From positions 1 to 6,579 of the forward strand of contig DAHVFI010000129.1 in the NCBI GenBank assembly GCA_027317045.1: 6,579 bases of DNA, given 5' to 3'. Positions 1-5,356 of the stretch are shown piece by piece. This DNA is from Gammaproteobacteria bacterium (GTDB taxonomy: Bacteria > Pseudomonadota > Gammaproteobacteria > Natronospirales > REEB76). Numbering within the stretch: position 1 is the stretch's first letter; each line of letters opens with the position of its first letter. The notes beneath the pieces were generated by a model that ran no database searches, was not told the origin of the DNA, and saw only the letters and a list, made by a program, of their open reading frames with translations. Both the position numbers and the translations under genes were made by a program.

Positions 1-1
1 C

Positions 2-2971
2 TACACGGCCGAAGGCGATGCCTATACCGGCACCATCACCCTGAACCCGGATGCGGGCAACAGCGTGACCTGTGGACGGAATCCGCCGGCGCCCGGCGCC
101 AGCGGCCCCGGCGTGCCGCGCTTCCAGAACTACCCAGCACCCTCACAGTTCGACGGCTTTGAAAACGAACCATCAGTGGGCGTGGACTGGAAGACCGGTA
201 ACGTGATGTTTTCCAATATCGGTATCCGCAGCGTGGGCGGCGTCGTCGGCCTGGCCCAGCCCGATACGCTGCGCATCGGCTTTGATTTTTCCACCTCGCC
301 CGCGCGCGCCACCTGGAACAGCGTCGGTTTTGTGACCACCAGCCAGCTGGGCCTCGACCCGATTCTGTTCACCGATTCGAGCACCAATCGTACCTTTGTC
401 ACCGAGCTCAGCGGCGCATGCAGTTTCGCCGCCTTTACCGACGACGACGGCAACAGTTGGACGCCGAGCCAGGGCTGCGGAATTCCCGCCGGTGCGGATC
501 ACCCCTCCGTGGGCGGCGGCCCGTATGCGGGCGGTGTGCTGCCCATCGGCGTGCAGGCGCAAGGCCTGTATCCCGACGCGGTGTATTACTGCTCCCAGGA
601 CATCTTCACCGCCTTCTGTGCGCGCAGTGACGATGGCGGTCTGACCTACGGTCCCGGGGTACCGATCTATTTCGGCACCGCCGGACTGCTCCCGGTCGGC
701 GATTACAACCTGGTGCAGTGCGAAGGTTTGCACGGGCACATCAAAGTCGGACCCGATGGCACGGTGTATGTACCGAACGCCAGTTGCTCGGGACATCCGG
801 CCGTCGCGGTGAGCGAGGACAACGGTCTCACCTGGAACGTGCGGCCGGATTACAACGCGGCGAGTCCCGCGTTTTCCGGTTCCGATCCTTCGGCCGCGGT
901 GGCAAGCGACGGCACCCTGTATTTCTGCTATCAGGGCGCCGATGCCCATGCGCATGTAGCGGTCTCGACCAATCACGGTCTCACCTGGACCTATGATCAG
1001 GATATATCCGGGCCCATCGGGGTGGTAAACACGGTATTCCCGACCGCAGTGGCGGGCGACCCCAACCGGGCGGCGTGCGCCTTTCTCGGGTCCACCACCG
1101 CGGGTGACTACCAGGCGGCGGGCTTCGCTGGCACCTGGCAACTGTATGTGGCCTACACGTATGACGGCGGCGCGAGCTGGAAGGTAGTGGATGCGACGCC
1201 CAACGACCCGGTACAGGGTCCCGGCGGCATCTGCACGGGGGGCACCACCTGCCCGGGCAACAACCGCAATCTACTCGATTTCATCGATTCCCATCTGGAT
1301 GCCCACGGCAATGTGGTGATCGGCTATGCGGATGGCTGCACTGGAAGCTGCGTCGGCGGCGGGCCCAACCCCTTCGATTCGCTGCCCACGGTGGCTTACC
1401 AGTCGGGCGGCGATCCGCTGTTCGCCCAGTATGATCCGGTGGAACCGGCGGCGCCCAAAGCTCCACTACTGGATTCCGCCAGCCAGGACGCGAGCGGTGC
1501 GGTGCAACTCGTGTGGCAGACGCCGGATGATGGCGGTGCGGCTATCAGCGGTTACCGCGTTTATCGTGGCACCGCGAGTGGAGCGGAAACACTCTTGGCG
1601 ACATTGAGCAGTCCCAAGACCACCTACACGGACGCGAGCGCGTTGCCGCCTTCAACCGGCGCGGTCTATTACTACGAAATCAGCGCCTTCAACAGTGCCG
1701 GCGATGGTTCACTCGGCAACGAGCTGGCGGCCGCGCAACCAGCCCTGCCGCCGAGTCCCTGTCAGTTGCCGGGCCTGACGGTGGTTACCGATCCGACTGG
1801 TGACCAGACAGGCGCGCCGGCCAACACCGAAATGGACATCCAGTCCCTGGCGATTGCCGAGCCGTATTTCACCGATGGTTCGCAACGGCTGGTGTTCACG
1901 CTCAAGGTCCAGGATCTCAACACCCTGCCGGCCAATGGCTACTGGAAGGCGTATTTCGAGGCGCCGGATGGCACCACTTATTTTGTGGACATGAATACCA
2001 CCAATGCCCAGGGCGCGCCGAGCTTCGAGTACGGACACGTGGCGGTGGGACCCTCGGGCTCCGATGATGTGGTCGATGGCGCTTTGGATTCCGACAGCGG
2101 ATACAGTGCCGACGGCACCATCCGCCTGGTGGCGGAAGACGCCGATGTCGGAGGGCTTGCGGCGGGTAATGTGCTGCAGCAGGTGCATGCCACCACCCAG
2201 TTGCTGGCGGGCGGTTCCGGTACGGGGGTGCTGCAGACGATGGATACGACCGTGAACGGCAGCTATACGCTGGTGGGCAATGCCAGCTGTCAGCCGAACA
2301 ACCCGCCAGTCGCTGCGCTCGCCGCCAGCCCGGTTTCCGGAACCGCGCCGCTCACGGTGCAGTTCAGCGGTTCCGGTTCCTATGATCCGGACGGCGACAG
2401 CGTCAGCCAATACGCCTTTGACTTCGGCGACGGCAGTACTCCAGTCACGCAGTCAAGCCCCGTTATCTCGCACACCTATCCGCAGAGCGGTGGATACGAG
2501 GCAACGCTGACCGTCACGGACAGCAAGGGTTTGGCGAGCAAAAATACCGCGAGCCTGCGTATCACTGTGGAACAGGCACCCGCCGGTGCCCAGGAGATGC
2601 GCGGCAGTGGATACATTCCCGTGGATGCGGCCGGCGATACCGGACGCTTCGATCTTGACGTGACCTCGGTCAACACCGGGCGTTTCCACTGGAAAGACAA
2701 GACGCACAATGTTGAATTCAGCACGCAAGCCATTTCGGGCTTCAGCCGCCTCGGCAATTGCGTGAGCTTCTCCGGCACCGGAACGCTGGAGGAACAGGGC
2801 GGCAGCGTATCGTTCGCGGCCACCGGCTGCGATAATGGCCCATCAGGGTCTGGACTGGATACATTCGCGATCCAGCTTTCCGGCGTGGTCGCAGGCAATT
2901 ACAGTGGCACGCTTCAACACGGCGATCTGGTCTTGTTTGAGCGCGGCACGTCAGATGGAGACAGCGACTGA
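2..2971 (+). CDS. Large extracellular mosaic protein: Asp-box (BNR/sialidase-like) repeats, FnIII, PKD and post-COAP-1-type domains; 5' end outside window
   Basis: The frame is open from base 2 to the TGA at 2969-2971, so the true start and any signal peptide lie upstream. The GTG at 65 is only an internal codon, used here as residue 1. Five Asp boxes of the S/T-x-D-x-G-x-T/S-W/Y type begin at residues 125 (TDDDGNSW), 188 (SDDGGLTY), 250 (SEDNGLTW), 301 (STNHGLTW, Asp replaced by Asn) and 365 (TYDGGASW), which indicates a beta-propeller. An fibronectin type III domain follows at about 462-560 (W484, GYRVY 496-500, YYYEISAFNSAG 535-546). An unassigned domain lies between Cys566 and Cys742. A PKD domain covers about 747-836 (DFGDG 786-790, HTY 803-805, VTD 817-819). 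The C-terminal segment, about 845-968, has the spacing of a post-COAP-1 domain and ends in an acidic tail. Asp boxes alone do not show sialidase activity, and no substrate can be named. I infer a secreted or surface protein involved in binding or glycan contact. The domain calls are firm; the function is unknown. Confidence 0.85.
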   Translation, partial: YTAEGDAYTGTITLNPDAGNSVTCGRNPPAPGASGPGVPRFQNYPAPSQFDGFENEPSVGVDWKTGNVMFSNIGIRSVGGVVGLAQPDTLRIGFDFSTSPARATWNSVGFVTTSQLGLDPILFTDSSTNRTFVTELSGACSFAAFTDDDGNSWTPSQGCGIPAGADHPSVGGGPYAGGVLPIGVQAQGLYPDAVYYCSQDIFTAFCARSDDGGLTYGPGVPIYFGTAGLLPVGDYNLVQCEGLHGHIKVGPDGTVYVPNASCSGHPAVAVSEDNGLTWNVRPDYNAASPAFSGSDPSAAVASDGTLYFCYQGADAHAHVAVSTNHGLTWTYDQDISGPIGVVNTVFPTAVAGDPNRAACAFLGSTTAGDYQAAGFAGTWQLYVAYTYDGGASWKVVDATPNDPVQGPGGICTGGTTCPGNNRNLLDFIDSHLDAHGNVVIGYADGCTGSCVGGGPNPFDSLPTVAYQSGGDPLFAQYDPVEPAAPKAPLLDSASQDASGAVQLVWQTPDDGGAAISGYRVYRGTASGAETLLATLSSPKTTYTDASALPPSTGAVYYYEISAFNSAGDGSLGNELAAAQPALPPSPCQLPGLTVVTDPTGDQTGAPANTEMDIQSLAIAEPYFTDGSQRLVFTLKVQDLNTLPANGYWKAYFEAPDGTTYFVDMNTTNAQGAPSFEYGHVAVGPSGSDDVVDGALDSDSGYSADGTIRLVAEDADVGGLAAGNVLQQVHATTQLLAGGSGTGVLQTMDTTVNGSYTLVGNASCQPNNPPVAALAASPVSGTAPLTVQFSGSGSYDPDGDSVSQYAFDFGDGSTPVTQSSPVISHTYPQSGGYEATLTVTDSKGLASKNTASLRITVEQAPAGAQEMRGSGYIPVDAAGDTGRFDLDVTSVNTGRFHWKDKTHNVEFSTQAISGFSRLGNCVSFSGTGTLEEQGGSVSFAATGCDNGPSGSGLDTFAIQLSGVVAGNYSGTLQHGDLVLFERGTSDGDSD

Positions 2972-2984
2972 GCGTTCCACCGGC

Positions 2985-3025
2985 AAAAATTCTCTTTCCC
3001 CTTTCCGACCGGGAAGGGGAGAGAG
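2985..3025 (-). terminator. Hairpin between convergent genes; likely intrinsic terminator of the darP-purE-purK unit, possibly bidirectional
   Basis: Left arm 2992-3006 (CTCTTTCCCCTTTCC) pairs with right arm 3011-3025 (GGGAAGGGGAGAGAG) around the loop GACC at 3007-3010, giving a 15-bp stem. Read on the plus strand, all 15 positions pair, two of them as G-U wobbles. Read on the minus strand, those two become A-C mismatches, but the stem is then followed by AATTTTTGCCG (T run 2989-2985), the usual terminator tail. It starts 62 bases past the purK stop and 20 bases past the stop of the mosaic-protein gene, so it could separate the two convergent transcripts. The plus-strand reading lacks a T run. 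Confidence 0.6.
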
Positions 3026-3087
3026 TGCGCTGAGGGGCAAGGTGTCGCATCAGACCGTGTGAGTAGGTGCCCCCCGACCGGCTGTCT

Positions 3088-4215
3088 TCAGTAATTGAGC
3101 CCGGGGAGTTTTTTCAGCCGCATCAGCAGTTCTTTGCGTGTCTTGCACACCAGCGTGGCATGACCCAGTTTGCGCGCTGGCCGCGGCTGTTTGCCGTAAT
3201 CATGATAATGGGCGCCGGGAATTTTGAGTATGTCGGCGCGCGGCGGCAGCTCGCCGATGAAGTTGATCATGGCGGAGCAGCCAACAGGTGAAGTATCGCC
3301 CAACGGCAGGTCGAGGATGGCGCGGAGGTGATTCTCGAACTGGCTGGTGACCGCGCCTTCGATGGTCCAGTGGCCGGAGTTATGCACCCGCGGCGCGGTT
3401 TCATTGGCGATGAGCTTGCCTTGCTTGACGAAGAACTCCAGGGTAAGCACGCCGGCGTAATTGAAATGCTGCATGACACGCCGCGCGTGTTTTTGTGCCA
3501 GCGACTGAAGTTTTCTATCGGGGCAAGGCGCGATTGAGAGGCGCAGGATACCGTCGCGGTGACGGTTTTCGGTGAGTGCATAAAACGCGGTTTGACCGCT
3601 GCGGTTGCGCACGCCGATGATGGAAACCTCGTGCGTGAAGTCGATGAATTCCTCCAGGATCAGCGGTACGCCGCCGAGGGCATTGAAGGCGCTGCCGAGT
3701 TCCGCGGGACTGTGGATGATGCGCTGACCGCGGCCGTCGTAACCGAGCCGCCGGGTTTTGAGTACCGCCGGATAACCGATGGCGTGAATGGCTTCCTCCA
3801 AATCCGGCATGCTGTCCACGCTGCGATATTTGGCGGTTGGAATCTTGAGCGTTTGAAATAACTGCTTTTCCGACAGCCGGTCTTGACCAGCAGCCAGGGC
3901 CGCCACCGGCGGCAGAAAGATTTTGCTTTTCGGAATATCGCCGAGTGCCTCGACCGCTACGTTTTCGACGTCATAGGTGAGGATATCCACGGATGCGGCC
4001 AATTCACCCAGTTTTTTCGGATCATTAAACTCGCCGAGGATCACGCGGCCCACTTGGCCGCCGGGCGCATCGGTGCTTTTGTCCAGAAATACGAATTCCA
4101 GCCCCAGGGGATAACCCGCCAGCGCCAACATGCGTCCCAACTGACCGGCTCCCACGATGCCGATTGTTTTCGCGGGCGAAGTGCTCGCGGGTGGCTTGGT
4201 TGTTGCTGGACTCAT
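3088..4215 (-). CDS. purK: PurK, N5-carboxyaminoimidazole ribonucleotide synthase
   Basis: PurK is an ATP-grasp enzyme that converts AIR, bicarbonate and ATP to N5-CAIR in de novo purine synthesis in the cytoplasm. The 375-residue product shows the whole family layout. It has an N-terminal nucleotide/substrate fold with GAGQLGRM (22-29), then DRLSEK (112-117), the ATP-grasp lysine segment PAVLKTRRLGYDGRGQ (149-164), EEFIDF (188-193) with HEVS (195-198), the metal- and substrate-binding stretch NETAPRVHNSGHWT (271-284) with Q292, and a C-terminal HYHDYGK (336-342) and KLGHATL (349-355). E. coli PurK has about 355 residues. The difference is largely a Ser/Thr/Pro/Lys-rich leader of about 16 residues before KTIGIVG, so the real start could be slightly downstream of the ATG at 4215. 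Only a weak Shine-Dalgarno match (TAAGTGA) precedes that ATG. The gene follows purE by 68 bases, and its product supplies the PurE substrate. Confidence 0.97.
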   Translation of the reverse strand: MSPATTKPPASTSPAKTIGIVGAGQLGRMLALAGYPLGLEFVFLDKSTDAPGGQVGRVILGEFNDPKKLGELAASVDILTYDVENVAVEALGDIPKSKIFLPPVAALAAGQDRLSEKQLFQTLKIPTAKYRSVDSMPDLEEAIHAIGYPAVLKTRRLGYDGRGQRIIHSPAELGSAFNALGGVPLILEEFIDFTHEVSIIGVRNRSGQTAFYALTENRHRDGILRLSIAPCPDRKLQSLAQKHARRVMQHFNYAGVLTLEFFVKQGKLIANETAPRVHNSGHWTIEGAVTSQFENHLRAILDLPLGDTSPVGCSAMINFIGELPPRADILKIPGAHYHDYGKQPRPARKLGHATLVCKTRKELLMRLKKLPGLNY

Positions 4216-4231
4216 ATCAAGTCACTTACAG

Positions 4232-4276
4232 AAAAAAATACCTATGCCGTGAATGACATCAGACATGCCGGCAGGT
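4232..4276 (-). terminator. Intrinsic-terminator-like or attenuator hairpin between purE and purK
   Basis: Read on the minus strand, ACCTGCCG (4276-4269) can pair with CGGC-AT-AGGT (4249-4240), forming 8 bp with a 2-base bulge around a 19-base loop. One further base leads into a run of seven T (4238-4232). The stem begins 7 bases after the purE stop codon, the normal place for a terminator, while the T run ends 16 bases before the purK ATG. It could end most purE transcripts, lower purK expression relative to purE, or act as a processing site. The bulge and long loop make it weaker than a textbook terminator, and no regulator-binding motif is recognisable. Confidence 0.45.
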
Positions 4277-4283
4277 GCCGCGA

Positions 4284-4772
4284 TTACTTGGAGGGATCGG
4301 GATTTTCAAGCACCGCCTCGGTCTGGGCGCGACGGTAAGTGTCCAGTCGTTTGCGGATGTCAGGATATTTGTTAGCGAGGATGGCGGCGGCCAGAAGCGC
4401 TGCGTTCACCGCGCCCGGTTCGCCGATGGCGAGCGTACCCACCGGTACGCCCGCCGGCATCTGCACGATGGACAGCAGCGAATCAACGCCTTTGAGAGCC
4501 TTGGATTTTACCGGCACGCCCAACACCGGCAGCAGGGTTTTGGCGGCGGCCATGCCGGGGAGGTGCGCGGCACCACCGGCACCGGCGATGATGACTTCCA
4601 GGCCACGACCCGCGGCGTGGGCGCAATATTCAAACAAAAGATCCGGCGTGCGATGCGCCGAAACCACCCGCTGTTCGTAAGGGATGGCCAGTTGGCCGAG
4701 GGTTTTGGCGGTGTGCTCCAGGGTTTCCCAATCGGACTTGGAGCCCATGATGAGACCGACGAGGGCTTTCAT
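4284..4772 (-). CDS. purE: PurE, N5-carboxyaminoimidazole ribonucleotide mutase (class I)
   Basis: PurE shifts the carboxyl group of N5-CAIR to carbon 4 to give CAIR in purine synthesis; class I enzymes are cytoplasmic homo-octamers. The 162-residue product is full length for the family. It carries GSKSDW (10-15), SAHRTP (38-43) with the catalytic histidine H40 equivalent to E. coli His45, GAGGAAHLPGM (64-74), LPVLGVPV (81-88), and the block with DSLLSIVQMPAGVPVGTLAIG from residue 97. The ATG at 4772 places the first strand directly before GSKSDW, as expected. Ribosome-binding signal is poor: GGGTAG ends 10 bases before the ATG. The gene lies 51 bases after darP and 68 before purK on the same strand. 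No PurR-type operator palindrome is visible in either gap, so read-through from the darP side is the simplest expression model. Confidence 0.97.
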   Translation of the reverse strand: MKALVGLIMGSKSDWETLEHTAKTLGQLAIPYEQRVVSAHRTPDLLFEYCAHAAGRGLEVIIAGAGGAAHLPGMAAAKTLLPVLGVPVKSKALKGVDSLLSIVQMPAGVPVGTLAIGEPGAVNAALLAAAILANKYPDIRKRLDTYRRAQTEAVLENPDPSK

Positions 4773-4823
4773 CGGCGTATTCTACCCGTTGCCGGATAGC
4801 AGAGAAACCGTCGCAAGTGCCGC

Positions 4824-5318
4824 TCAGTCGAGACTTTGAATATAGCGGAATAGTTCCCGGGCATGCCGCGGCGGCCGGCCGGCGGCGGCATCGCTGGCAG
4901 CGTCGCGCATGAGGCGGCGCAGGTGCTGATGATCCGCCTGGGGGTGCTGTGCCAGGAATTCGGCGAACGCCGCATCGCCTTCCGTGATAAGCCGGTCGCG
5001 CCAGCGCTCGTTTTGATGAAAGCGTGCGTTGGCCGCCTTGTCGGCGCCGCGCAGTTCGTCGAGTTTCGAGCGCAGCGGCTGCGGATCAATCTCACGCATG
5101 AGCCGGCCAAGGTACTGGCGCTGGCGTTTGAGAGCGCCATGGCTGGTAATGCGGCGGGCTTGCTCGACAGCCTCGCGCAAGCGATCCGGCAGCGGCAGCA
5201 TGGCCAGCTGTTTTTTCGGGAGTGAGATCAATTGCTCGCCGAGCTTTTGCAGCGCTTCGGCTTCCCGCTTCTCCTGCGAGCGACTCGGGCTTTCAGGACT
5301 GTGGTCGTTCAGGTCCAT
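4824..5318 (-). CDS. darP: DarP/YjgA, ribosome-associated 50S maturation factor (DUF615)
   Basis: This is a small, highly charged, mostly helical protein of the DUF615 family. In E. coli the homologue YjgA/DarP binds pre-50S particles and promotes late large-subunit assembly. From the ATG at 5318 the product has 164 residues, against about 183 in E. coli. Recognisable segments are SRSQEKREAEALQKLG (12-26 region), SHGALKRQRQYLGRLM (59-74), RFHQNERWRDRLI (99-111) and the C-terminal PPRHARELFRYIQ (149-161). The frame stays open to a TTG at 5342, but the ATG gives the usual DUF615 N-terminus, in which a polar, disordered stretch precedes RSQEKREA. No good Shine-Dalgarno sequence precedes either start. 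The gene diverges from pmbA across a 38-base gap, a pairing also seen in E. coli, and leads a co-directional run into purE and purK. Confidence 0.93.
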   Translation of the reverse strand: MDLNDHSPESPSRSQEKREAEALQKLGEQLISLPKKQLAMLPLPDRLREAVEQARRITSHGALKRQRQYLGRLMREIDPQPLRSKLDELRGADKAANARFHQNERWRDRLITEGDAAFAEFLAQHPQADHQHLRRLMRDAASDAAAGRPPRHARELFRYIQSLD

Positions 5319-5323
5319 GGGGT

Positions 5324-5329
5324 TACAAT
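5324..5329 (+). promoter_or_regulatory. Candidate -10 box for pmbA
   Basis: TACAAT differs from the TATAAT consensus by one base and lies 27 bases before the pmbA ATG, which would give a leader of about 20 bases. No convincing -35 hexamer is found at 15-18 bp spacing; the best positions (5300-5308) overlap the first darP codons. The whole divergent gap is only 38 bases, so the promoters of the two genes must overlap each other or the coding starts. This is a weak call based on one hexamer. Confidence 0.25.
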
Positions 5330-5356
5330 GCCGGTATCTCAAACAATTTCATTACG

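Noticed and set aside
173..1141. Minus-strand open frame of 322 codons opposite the mosaic-protein gene
   Set aside because: It is Arg/Gly/Ala/His-rich with no recognisable domain, and lies entirely antisense to a clearly real coding frame with Asp boxes. Such shadows are common in GC-rich DNA.
2..1351. Annotation as a catalytic exo-sialidase
   Set aside because: Asp boxes are structural and occur in many non-sialidase propellers. No FRIP motif or arginine triad is recognisable in the visible part, and the N-terminus where it would lie is missing.
1709..2410. Minus-strand open frame of 233 codons
   Set aside because: It is antisense to the FnIII-PKD part of the large gene, has biased low-information composition, and has no motif or start signal.
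2972..3087. Small gene or mobile-element remnant in the convergent gap
   Set aside because: No short frame with a start signal stands out, and there are no terminal inverted repeats or target duplications. The hairpin explains the only obvious structure.
3883..4338. Plus-strand open frame of 151 codons across the purK 5' end and the purE-purK gap
   Set aside because: It is antisense to purK and the end of purE, with no domain and no ribosome-binding site.
4275..4799. Plus-strand open frame of 174 codons
   Set aside because: It is the complement of purE, where the minus strand shows all class I PurE motifs.
4773..4823. PurR operator or separate purE promoter in the darP-purE gap
   Set aside because: No ACGCAAACGTTTGCGT-like palindrome and no -35/-10 pair with acceptable spacing can be found in these 51 bases.
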